DNA of 9,478 nt. Source: Xanthobacteraceae bacterium. Lineage in GTDB: Bacteria; Pseudomonadota; Alphaproteobacteria; Rhizobiales; Xanthobacteraceae. The stretch lies in NCBI GenBank assembly GCA_030043175.1, contig JASHYD010001313.1, positions 1 to 9,478 on the forward strand, in the 5' to 3' direction. How positions within the stretch are numbered: the first letter of the stretch is position 1; each line of letters begins with the position of its first letter. A program made the position numbers and the translations under genes. Positions 1-6,378 of this stretch are shown here, piece by piece. The notes below the pieces were generated by a model. That model made no database searches and was not told where the DNA came from. It saw only the letters and a list, made by a program, of their open reading frames with translations.

Positions 1-368
1 CACAAGTTTCATTGTCATAAACAAATGATGACCTGAGGCGCCGCGCGCTACCGGGCCACCTTCACCACCCCGCCGCCGCGGCAATGGCGACCGCCTGAGA
101 ACTTCCGCCTAAGCCCGCCACCCACCCGACACCGTGCGTGCGTCGCGCGACACTGCGCCGGCGCACCCGATGTAAGAATGGACCACGCCGCCGTAGAATT
201 CTCCAGACAGTTCAACAGGCTCCGCGTTTTTATCTAATTTGAACGAGCCGCTGCCGACAGGATCGGTCGACAATATTGTGCACTGTGGCGCGGCGGTAAC
301 AGACTGGGCCACGGCGGCATGCGAATATGAGCAAGATCCTTCGAATCAAGATGCGGGCTGGTATCGCA
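1..368. other. Non-coding region upstream of the outer-membrane protein gene
   Basis: I see no convincing gene here. Short open frames exist on both strands, but none has a good ribosome-binding site, a recognisable motif or a plausible protein composition. The stretch at about 205-250 is AT-richer than its surroundings and holds a weak promoter-like arrangement: TTCAAC at 211-216 and TAATTT at 235-240, 18 bp apart. It is framed by a 6-bp inverted repeat, GTTCAA at 210-215 and TTGAAC at 239-244. This could be the promoter and leader of the barrel gene downstream. The matches to consensus are poor and the assignment is tentative. Confidence 0.4.
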
Positions 369-1760
369 ATGACACGAAGCAATTGCATCAAGCTGGCCGC
401 CGGGGCGCCGTTGCTGCTCGTCCTTGGCGGGGCCGCGCTCGGCGCCGATATAGCCGTCAAGGCTCCCCCCCTCGCGGTGCCGGTCGCCACACCCTACTCG
501 TGGACCGGCTGGTATATCGGGGCGAATGCCGGTTACGGCGTCGGGCAGCGACAGGGCGAGTTCGCGTTCGGGCCCGCTTCCGAGACCTTCAACGCCGTAC
601 CGGCAGGTGCGTTCGGTGGCGGTCAGTTGGGCTTTAATTATCAGATCATGAACTTCGTGCTCGGCGCCGAAACCGACATTCAGGGCGCCGGCATTTCCGA
701 TACGCGGACCTGCCTGCTCAACTGCTTCGCCGGATCATCCGCTTTGATCGATCAGAAGCTCAACTGGTTCGGCACGACGCGGGCGCGCATTGGATTGGCG
801 AACGGGCCGGTGTTGACCTATGCGACCGCGGGTGCCGCCTATGGGGAGACGGAAACCGGGCTCGCCACCTCCATCGGTGGCGTCACCAATGTCGCGACCA
901 CCACCACGACCAAGACCGGCTGGGTGTGGGGCGCCGGCGTTGAGGCGGCGCTCGGGGGCAACTGGACCGCCAAGGCCGAGTACCTCTACCTCAATCTCGG
1001 CAGTTCCGCGGTCGCCTCGGCGGCGACCGGAACATTCGCAACGAAGACTGACGAGCAGATATTCCGCGGCGGCATCAATTACCATTTCGGTCCCGATCAA
1101 ACTGCTGCGGTTGGGCCGATCTATAATTGGGCGGGCGTGTTCGTCGGCGGCACCTTCGGCTTCGGCTTGGGTCGCAATGACAGCACGTTGATCATCCCGG
1201 CGACCAATGCCGAAAGCTTCGTGTTGTCGCCGCGCGGTTTCGACGGCGGCGGTATTGTTGGATACAATTGGCAGTTCGGAAGCTGGGTTGTCGGCGTTGA
1301 CGCCGACTTTCAGGGCAGCGCGGGCAGCGGATATCTCACCTGCGTGAATCTCTGCAGCGGCGTGGACGCCACCACCATCGATCAGAAGCTGTCCTGGTTT
1401 AGCACCGTGCGCGGTCGGTTGGGCTACGCGGTGGGGCCGGCTCTGTTCTATGCGACCGCCGGCGGTGCCTTTGGCGAAGTCAAGGAGAACATCGCGCAGC
1501 CCGCGGCCGGCAGCGCCTCGTTCTCCCACAGCCAATCCGGCTTTGCGGCTGGCGGCGGCATCGAAAACAAGTTGAATTTTTTTGGCCTGCTGGGTCCGAA
1601 CTGGACAACGCGGACGGAGTATCTTTATCTGGGCCTCGGCAGCGTCAGCGATACGTTTGCCAACCCCGCGGTCGCCGGCGGCGCTCCCCAAACCCTCACC
1701 AGCAATCTGCACGAGCATGTTTGGCGGACCGTGGTGTCATACAAGTTTGGCCCACCGTGA
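369..1760 (+). CDS. Outer-membrane protein with two tandem beta-barrel units (Omp25/Omp31-like porin family)
   Basis: Exported outer-membrane protein, 463 aa from the ATG at 369. That start places a classical signal peptide at the N-terminus (MTRSN, then a hydrophobic core ending ALGA, cleaved before DIAVKAPP). In-frame ATGs at 327 and 351 are possible, and no start has a strong Shine-Dalgarno. Counting from 327, unit 1 covers about residues 57-256 and unit 2 about 266-477. Matching landmarks are YSWTGWYIG/YNWAGVFVG, IDQKLNWF/IDQKLSWF, YATAGAAYGE/YATAGGAFGE and EYLYLNLGS/EYLYLGLGS. Each unit ends like a barrel terminus (NYHFGP, SYKFGPP). The usual family member has one unit of about 200-250 residues, so this is an internal duplication. 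Each unit carries a C-x3-C pair (C129/C133 and C339/C343), the only cysteines in the mature protein. It is probably a structural protein or small pore; substrate unknown. Confidence 0.9.
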   Translation: MTRSNCIKLAAGAPLLLVLGGAALGADIAVKAPPLAVPVATPYSWTGWYIGANAGYGVGQRQGEFAFGPASETFNAVPAGAFGGGQLGFNYQIMNFVLGAETDIQGAGISDTRTCLLNCFAGSSALIDQKLNWFGTTRARIGLANGPVLTYATAGAAYGETETGLATSIGGVTNVATTTTTKTGWVWGAGVEAALGGNWTAKAEYLYLNLGSSAVASAATGTFATKTDEQIFRGGINYHFGPDQTAAVGPIYNWAGVFVGGTFGFGLGRNDSTLIIPATNAESFVLSPRGFDGGGIVGYNWQFGSWVVGVDADFQGSAGSGYLTCVNLCSGVDATTIDQKLSWFSTVRGRLGYAVGPALFYATAGGAFGEVKENIAQPAAGSASFSHSQSGFAAGGGIENKLNFFGLLGPNWTTRTEYLYLGLGSVSDTFANPAVAGGAPQTLTSNLHEHVWRTVVSYKFGPP

Positions 1761-1826
1761 CGAGGCTGATCTCGATCGCTGTGCGTGGTACGACAAAGCC
1801 CGATTTCGCCGCGGGCGTCGGGCGTG

Positions 1827-1946
1827 GATGTCCGGCGTTGGGTGGATGGCCGGCGTTGGGTGGATGTCCGGCGTTGGATGTCCGGCGTTGGATGTCCGGT
1901 GTTAGATGTCCGGTGTTAGATGTCCGGTGTTAAATGTCCGGCGTAG
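1827..1946. repeat. Minisatellite, eight copies, 14-bp core with 18-bp variants
   Basis: Eight head-to-tail copies of the core GATGTCCGGCGTTG. Copies start at 1827, 1845, 1863, 1877, 1891, 1905, 1919 and 1933. The first two are each followed by an extra GGTG, making an 18-bp period; from copy 3 on the period is 14 bp. Copies 5-7 are identical to each other and differ from the early copies at two sites (GTGTTA instead of GCGTTG). Copy 8 is diverged (AATGTCCGGCGTAG) and is followed by CGCCGG, forming a 6-bp hairpin with a TAG loop at 1938-1952. The array lies between the barrel gene and the cytochrome promoter. The 14-bp period breaks any reading frame, so it is not a protein repeat. The identical inner copies suggest recent slippage. 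Confidence 0.9.
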
Positions 1947-1984
1947 CGCCGGCGCGTCGTGCGACCTCCTGCCACGGCGGTAAC

Positions 1985-2014
1985 TTGACAAGGGCTTGAG
2001 CCCAAGCCTAATGT
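1985..2014 (+). promoter_or_regulatory. Candidate promoter with an inverted repeat in the spacer
   Basis: A perfect TTGACA (-35) at 1985-1990 is followed after 18 bp by TAATGT (weak -10) at 2009-2014. That is 39 bp before the cytochrome start codon, and the site is oriented toward that gene. The spacer contains the perfect inverted repeat GGCTTG-agcc-CAAGCC at 1993-2008, filling it almost exactly up to the -10. A dyad between -35 and -10 is the placement typical of MerR-type activators, and it would also suit a repressor. No regulator gene is present in the window. The elements are seen; the function is inferred. Confidence 0.5.
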
Positions 2015-2052
2015 TTTCACTCCCTAATCACATAATCTGAGGGAGGTTCCGT

Positions 2053-2508
2053 ATGAAGAGGGCCTCGTCTTGCGCCCTGGTCGCGGCGTGTCTGTCCTTG
2101 GTGGCAGCTGGGCCGATGACGAAAGCGTGGAGCCAACAGGCTTCTTCCGCCGCATCGCCGTCGTTGGATTACGAGTTTTTCAAGGCCAAGGTCGAGCCCG
2201 TCTTCCTTGAAAAGCGTCCTGGCCATGCGCGATGCGTTGTTTGCCATTCGTTCAATAACGCGCCCTTCCACCTCGTGCGGCTCACACCCGGGAGCACGAG
2301 CTGGACTGAAGAGCAGTCGCGCCAGAACTTCGAGCTGGTTCAGAAGGTGGCTCAGCCCGGCTTCGAGGGGAGCAAGCTGGTCGTGCATCCGCTCGCCGAG
2401 GAGGCCGGTGGAGATCCTCATCACGGCGGAGGCCAGCAATTTGCCTCCAAGAACGACCCGGATTGGCAAACATTGAATGCATTCGTGATGGGCACGAAGC
2501 TGAAATAA
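2053..2508 (+). CDS. Small periplasmic c-type cytochrome
   Basis: 151-aa exported monoheme cytochrome c. A Sec signal peptide covers about residues 1-27 (MKRASSCALV start, cleaved near KAWSQQ). One heme-binding motif, CVVCH, lies at residues 61-65; His65 would be the proximal iron ligand. The distal ligand is uncertain: Met146 near the C-terminus, or a histidine of the DPHHGGG stretch (121-127). The segment before the heme (DYEFFKAKVEPVFLEKR) and the C-terminal DPDWQTLNAFVMG resemble the planctomycete-type cytochrome c fold rather than a classical class I cytochrome. The start is well supported by GGGAGG at 2041-2046, six bases before ATG. It is followed after 90 bp by a beta-propeller gene in the same direction, so the two probably form an operon and may act together in periplasmic electron transfer. 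The redox partner is unknown. Confidence 0.85.
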   Translation: MKRASSCALVAACLSLVAAGPMTKAWSQQASSAASPSLDYEFFKAKVEPVFLEKRPGHARCVVCHSFNNAPFHLVRLTPGSTSWTEEQSRQNFELVQKVAQPGFEGSKLVVHPLAEEAGGDPHHGGGQQFASKNDPDWQTLNAFVMGTKLK

Positions 2509-2522
2509 CGGCATCAATTTGT

Positions 2523-2570
2523 CTCCTGATGAACGGACGTTTCTCCTGATCAATCCTTCAGGAGGATACC
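2523..2570 (+). promoter_or_regulatory. Intergenic hairpin with alternative pairing and an orphan Shine-Dalgarno
   Basis: In the gap between the cytochrome and propeller genes, CTCCTGA occurs twice (2523-2529 and 2543-2549). Its exact complement TCAGGAG occurs once (2558-2564). The nearer copy gives a 7-bp stem with an 8-nt loop; the farther copy can pair instead. The 3' arm overlaps a perfect AGGAGG that has no start codon at usable spacing, since the real propeller ribosome-binding site lies further on at 2586-2591. It could be a weak attenuator, a ribosome standby site or an mRNA-stability element. There is no T-run, so a simple terminator is unlikely. Confidence 0.45.
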
Positions 2571-2598
2571 TTTACGTTGAGAGCAGGGAGGAACCAAG

Positions 2599-3696
2599 AT
2601 GACGAGCAAACAAGCGTTTCGCGGGACTCTGACCGCTTTGGCTGGGATTCTTCTGTGCACGGTGACGTCTTCGCTCGCGGCAGCGCAGCAATCGAAGCTA
2701 CGCATCATCCAGACGAACTCCGCCGGCGATAACATCCACATAATCGATGCCGCCTCGAACAAGGTGGTAGGTGAGATCAAGGGGATCGAGGCGCCTCATG
2801 GGATTGCGGTGGCCCCGGACGGCAGCCGAATCTATGTCAGCGAAGAGGCCGGCAATACCGTCACGGTGATCGACGGCAAAACCCTTCAGGTGACCAAGCG
2901 AATACCTCTGAGCGGGAACCCCAACCTCATCGATCTCACGCCGGACGGGCGCTGGCTCTATGTTGCAATCGCCCTGACGTATGACGACTTGTCAGATTTT
3001 CCGCGGATCAAGGCCAATTCGAGCGGCGGGGTCGACGTCATTGACACCGCCTCGCTCGCGAATGTCAAAACCATCCCGCTCAAGGGCGGCGTCCATGATC
3101 TTAACGTCACGCCGGACGGCAAGTACGTGATTGTCGGCAACAGCCGAGGCGCCAAGCCGCCCGCAAACGTGATGACCGTAGTTGACACGCGAACAAACGA
3201 GGTCGCGTGGACGCTGTCGATGAGTCCGGCCCCGTCCCCGATGGCAGTCACAAAGCATCCGGACGGCTCGACCGATAAGATATATGCTCAGAACGGGGGC
3301 CTTAACGGATTTGCGGTGCTGGACTTTGTAACGCGCGTTAGCACCAATCAAATCAAGCTTCCCGACATCCCGGCGGCCCAACAAAACCCCTTCGGTGGGC
3401 CTGCCGCATCTCACGGCATCGCCGTCACCTCGGACCAGAAGACGCTGCTGGTCAACAGCAGGCTCAATAGCACCGTCTACGCCTACTCGCTGCCGGACGT
3501 GAAGCTGTTGGGAGGCGCCGCTCTCGGCGGCAAGGGTGCCGGCTGGCTGACGATCACACCTGACGACAAGACGGCCTACATCGCCAATGAACACACGAAC
3601 AATGTCTCGGTGGTCGATATCAAATCTTTGAAGGAAACGGCGCTTATTCCGGTTGGGTTCGCACCGGCACGCAACGCCACCTGGATGGCCCCTTAA
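2599..3696 (+). CDS. Exported YVTN-family beta-propeller protein
   Basis: 365-aa periplasmic protein with a signal peptide (about residues 1-30, cleaved near SLAAAQQ). The rest is a chain of YncE/YVTN-type blades. The repeated signature is T/APDG followed by a strand such as IYVSE or AYIAN, then an N(T)V-V-ID/VD strand. It is visible at about residues 72-92, 114-124, 171-196, 221-242, 277-298 and 320-340, giving roughly six to seven blades with the last probably closing the ring with the N-terminus. Family members are usually binding or scaffold proteins; some relatives are enzymes with a metal or cofactor, but I see no CxxCH or catalytic signature. The start is supported by GGGAGG at 2586-2591, seven bases upstream. 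Its placement behind a cytochrome gene suggests the propeller may bind or present an electron donor to the cytochrome. The exact substrate cannot be read from sequence. Confidence 0.85.
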   Translation: MTSKQAFRGTLTALAGILLCTVTSSLAAAQQSKLRIIQTNSAGDNIHIIDAASNKVVGEIKGIEAPHGIAVAPDGSRIYVSEEAGNTVTVIDGKTLQVTKRIPLSGNPNLIDLTPDGRWLYVAIALTYDDLSDFPRIKANSSGGVDVIDTASLANVKTIPLKGGVHDLNVTPDGKYVIVGNSRGAKPPANVMTVVDTRTNEVAWTLSMSPAPSPMAVTKHPDGSTDKIYAQNGGLNGFAVLDFVTRVSTNQIKLPDIPAAQQNPFGGPAASHGIAVTSDQKTLLVNSRLNSTVYAYSLPDVKLLGGAALGGKGAGWLTITPDDKTAYIANEHTNNVSVVDIKSLKETALIPVGFAPARNATWMAP

Positions 3697-3720
3697 GGCA
3701 GCCTATAAGGATTGCGACGT

Positions 3721-3789
3721 GAAAGGACCGGGCGACCCTTGCGGTCGCCCTTCGACATGGTCAGTCATCAGATCCACCGCGGTCCTTTC
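3721..3789 (+). terminator. Nested inverted repeats, probable transcription terminator region
   Basis: An inner perfect hairpin, GGGCGACC (3730-3737), five-base loop, GGTCGCCC (3743-3750), begins 33 bp after the propeller stop codon and is followed only by TT. Around it is a second perfect 10-bp inverted repeat: GAAAGGACCG at 3721-3730 and CGGTCCTTTC at 3780-3789. It shares one base (3730) with the inner stem. The inner hairpin is likely to end or stabilise the cytochrome-propeller transcript. The weak T-tract makes intrinsic termination uncertain. Confidence 0.55.
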
Positions 3790-3899
3790 TGCGTTCTGAT
3801 GACCCGACCAGCCTGATTCCTCAAATGGCGACCACCAGGTCGCGCGACGGCGGCGCGCGCGCCCCGAGCACGTCGCGGCCGCGTGCGCGGAGGAAAAAC

Positions 3900-5057
3900 A
3901 TGACCCGTCTCGTTTTACGAATGGCCTGCAGCGTTGTGTTGCCCGCGCTCGCGGCTGCCATGGCGCCGGCCCGCGCGGAACCGCCCAAACTGCCGGTGCC
4001 CGCGGTCGATCAATCGGCGGTCAGCCAGCGCGGCTATTTCTATGTGGGCGGCCAATATGTTGGCGAGGCGGGCAAGGACATCATGCAGGGCCAGATCTAC
4101 GTGGAGGTGCTGGCCCCCAAGGATGTGCGGCGTCCCTATCCGCTGGTGCTAATCCACGGCGCCGCCCAGACTGCCACCAACTGGATGGGCACGCCGGACG
4201 GGCGCAAGGGATGGGCCGAGTATTTCGTCGAACAAGGCTATGTGGTCTACATGATCGACCAGCCGATGCGCGGGCGCTCGGCGACCCATCCTGGAGACGG
4301 TCCGACCCGCATGTTCACGGCCCAGAATGAGGAATTCCAGTTCACCGCGATCGAGACCGAAGGCAGCTGGCCGCAGGCCAAGCTGCACACCCAATGGCCC
4401 GGCGACGGCCCCAACAAGGGCAAGAAGGGCGATCCGTATTTCGATGCGTTCTATGCGACCCAGGTCGAAACTGTCCTGTCTGCCGAAGAGACCGAACAGC
4501 GCAACAAGGATGCGGGGGCAGCGCTGCTCGATCGGATCGGACCCGCGATCGTGCTCACCCATTCCCAGTCGGGTGCATTCGGCTGGTTGATCGCCGATGC
4601 GCGGCCGCGACTCGTTAAGGCCATCGTGGCCGTCGAACCGGCGGGGCCTCCCTTCGAGGGCGCCGTCATTGCGAGCGGGAAGGCGCGCGCGTTCGGACCG
4701 ACCGACATTCCGATCACCTACGATCCGCCCATCAAGGACCCGAGCGAGCTAGCGATCGAGCGTGAAGCCAAGGCCGATGGTCCGGATCTGTTCGTATGCT
4801 GGATGCAGAAGGCGCCGGCGCGTCAGCTTATTAATTTGAAGAATATCCCCGTCATGGTGATGGCGGGTGAGGCCTCCTATCACCAAGTCTACGATCACTG
4901 CACCGCCAAATACCTCAATCAAGCCGGCGTCAAGGCCGAATACATCCGCCTGCAGGACAAGGGCATTCACGGCAACGGCCACATGGTGATGATCGAGAAG
5001 AACAATCTCGACATCGCCCGCGTCATCGACGAATGGGTGGTGCGCAACGTCAAATAA
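3900..5057 (+). CDS. Exported alpha/beta hydrolase, esterase 713-like
   Basis: 385 aa from the ATG at 3900, chosen because GGAGGA lies at 3889-3894 and this start exposes a clean signal peptide (MTRLVLRMACS to APARA, cleaved before EPPKLP). An upstream in-frame ATG at 3825 would prepend 25 Arg-rich residues. The fold signatures are LVLIHGAAQT (oxyanion-loop HG), VYMIDQPMRGRS, and a nucleophile elbow THSQSG with Ser222. The likely acid is Glu246 in AVEPAGPP, exactly 24 residues after the serine, and the likely base is His361 in HGNGHMVM. From memory of the family, bacterial esterase 713 uses Ser206, Glu230 and His298, with the same serine-glutamate spacing and a similar GNxHM/NNL C-terminal stretch. 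The elbow departs from GxSxG (Thr and Ser replace both glycines), as expected for this subfamily. The substrate is unknown, probably an ester in the periplasm. The 3' end overlaps the convergent ndh by 8 bp. Confidence 0.85.
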   Translation: MTRLVLRMACSVVLPALAAAMAPARAEPPKLPVPAVDQSAVSQRGYFYVGGQYVGEAGKDIMQGQIYVEVLAPKDVRRPYPLVLIHGAAQTATNWMGTPDGRKGWAEYFVEQGYVVYMIDQPMRGRSATHPGDGPTRMFTAQNEEFQFTAIETEGSWPQAKLHTQWPGDGPNKGKKGDPYFDAFYATQVETVLSAEETEQRNKDAGAALLDRIGPAIVLTHSQSGAFGWLIADARPRLVKAIVAVEPAGPPFEGAVIASGKARAFGPTDIPITYDPPIKDPSELAIEREAKADGPDLFVCWMQKAPARQLINLKNIPVMVMAGEASYHQVYDHCTAKYLNQAGVKAEYIRLQDKGIHGNGHMVMIEKNNLDIARVIDEWVVRNVK

Positions 5058-6378
5058 AAAGAATCGCCCTGAGGATCAGGCGGGCGCCGCGTTGCAGTGT
5101 GACGTACTCCCAGATCCAATTGAGGGCCACCACGACACGGTTTCGCACGCCGATCAGGAAGTAAATGTGGGCCACGCTCCAGAACACCCAGGCGATGAAG
5201 CCTGTCAGGCGAAGGCGACCAAACGAGACCACGGCGTGTTTGCGTCCGATCGTCGCGAGATCGCCGAGGTGGCGATAACGAAAAGGAGCGGGCTCGGCGC
5301 GTGATTGCACCCGCGCGGCGATCAGCCGACCCACATACCGTCCCATCTGCTTTGCAGCCGGCGCTAGCCCCGGGGCCGGCATGCCCGTCGGTCCGAGGGC
5401 CAAAGCGGTATCGCCGATCGCGAAGACTTCCGGGTGGCCGGGAACCGACAGGTCCGGCTCGACCCTGATCCGTCCGCTCCGATCGGCGGCTGCCGAGAGC
5501 CAGGTTGCGGCCGGCGAGGCGGTTACGCCGGCAGCCCATATGACGGTCGCGGCCGCGATGCAGTCGCCTTCGGCTGTACGTACGCCCTGTCGATCAAGGT
5601 CCACAACCTGTGCCGAGGTCCGCACCTCAACGTGCATCGATTGCAGGGCGTGCTGAGCATATTGGCTCAATGTCTCGGGAAAGGCAGCGAGCACGCGCGA
5701 GCCGGCTTCAACCAGCACAATACGGGCGTTTCGAGGATCGATGCGGCGGAAATCGCGGGCCAGCGTGAGGCGTGCCATATCGGCGATCGCCCCCACCATC
5801 TCGACGCCGGTAGGGCCGCCGCCCACCACCACAAAGGTCATCAGGCGGCGTCTTAGCGTTTCGTCATCTTCAAGCTCCGCCCGTTCGAAAGCGAGCAGGA
5901 GGCGCCGGCGGATCGCGGTTGCGTCCTCGATGCGCTTTAGTCCGGGCGCCGCAGGTGACCACTCCTCGTGACCGAAATAGGAGTGGGTCGCTCCTGTCGC
6001 GAGTATAAGGTAGTCGAAGGGCACGCGCTTTTCTCCCTTGAGTACAAGCGCCCGGGCGCAAACGTCGACGCCCGTAACCTCGGCCATCAGAACCTCGGTG
6101 TGCCGCTGGTGCGAGAACATCGAGCGCACCGGCCAGGCGATATCGGCCGGGGAGAGCGTGCCGGTGGCGACCTGGTAGAGCAGCGGCTGAAAGCAGTGAT
6201 GGTTCACCCGATCGATGAGCGTGACGCGAACCGGCGCCCGCGCCACCGCCTTTGCGACCTCGAGCCCGCCGAAACCCGCGCCGACAATGACAACGTGGGG
6301 CGCCTCGGCGACCGGTTCGCCGCTTTCGGAACGCGAAGGTCTTCCTTCCTGGCCTAGCCGGCCTGCCAGACTATCCAT
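5050..6378 (-). CDS. ndh: Type II NADH:quinone oxidoreductase (NDH-2)
   Basis: 442-aa non-proton-pumping NADH dehydrogenase: a peripheral, FAD-containing enzyme on the cytoplasmic face that passes NADH electrons to the quinone pool. Visible motifs are the FAD dinucleotide fold VVIVGAGFGG (residues 29-38), FQPLLYQVATG (63-73), FDYLILATGA (121-130), the NAD-binding fold VVVGGGPTGVE (183-193), the second FAD motif FAIGD (319-323) and the quinone-site helix around LAPAAKQMG (338-346). The C-terminal hydrophobic/aromatic region (about 393-428, AWVFWSVAHIYFLIG) is the usual membrane-binding segment, and the length is normal. I chose the ATG at 6378 (MDSLAG). The open frame extends upstream to 6570, but that part is an Arg/Gly-rich shadow of the preceding gene. 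It overlaps that gene by 25 bp, suggesting coupled translation, and converges on the esterase gene. Confidence 0.92.
   Translation of the reverse strand: MDSLAGRLGQEGRPSRSESGEPVAEAPHVVIVGAGFGGLEVAKAVARAPVRVTLIDRVNHHCFQPLLYQVATGTLSPADIAWPVRSMFSHQRHTEVLMAEVTGVDVCARALVLKGEKRVPFDYLILATGATHSYFGHEEWSPAAPGLKRIEDATAIRRRLLLAFERAELEDDETLRRRLMTFVVVGGGPTGVEMVGAIADMARLTLARDFRRIDPRNARIVLVEAGSRVLAAFPETLSQYAQHALQSMHVEVRTSAQVVDLDRQGVRTAEGDCIAAATVIWAAGVTASPAATWLSAAADRSGRIRVEPDLSVPGHPEVFAIGDTALALGPTGMPAPGLAPAAKQMGRYVGRLIAARVQSRAEPAPFRYRHLGDLATIGRKHAVVSFGRLRLTGFIAWVFWSVAHIYFLIGVRNRVVVALNWIWEYVTLQRGARLILRAILFI

Noticed and set aside
109..312. Small minus-strand frame of 67 codons upstream of the barrel gene
   Set aside because: It starts at a GTG without a Shine-Dalgarno, has no recognisable domain, and lies in the likely promoter region of the opposite gene. 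A real peptide cannot be fully excluded.
735..1718. 327-codon open frame on the minus strand opposite the barrel gene
   Set aside because: It mirrors the + strand codon pattern, gives an Ala/Gly/Arg-rich chain with no motif, and the + strand protein is clearly real. Long antisense frames are common in GC-rich genes.
1582..1905. Open frame through the minisatellite giving GWMSGV-like peptide repeats
   Set aside because: It starts inside the barrel gene in another frame. The 14-bp units shift frame and destroy the peptide repeat, and there is no ribosome-binding site.
1827..1946. Possible CRISPR array
   Set aside because: Units are 14-18 bp with no unique spacers and no cas genes nearby; this is a plain tandem repeat.
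3852..3863. 12-bp palindrome GGCGCGCGCGCC upstream of the esterase
   Set aside because: A self-complementary GC alternation is expected by chance in such GC-rich sequence and has no associated element.
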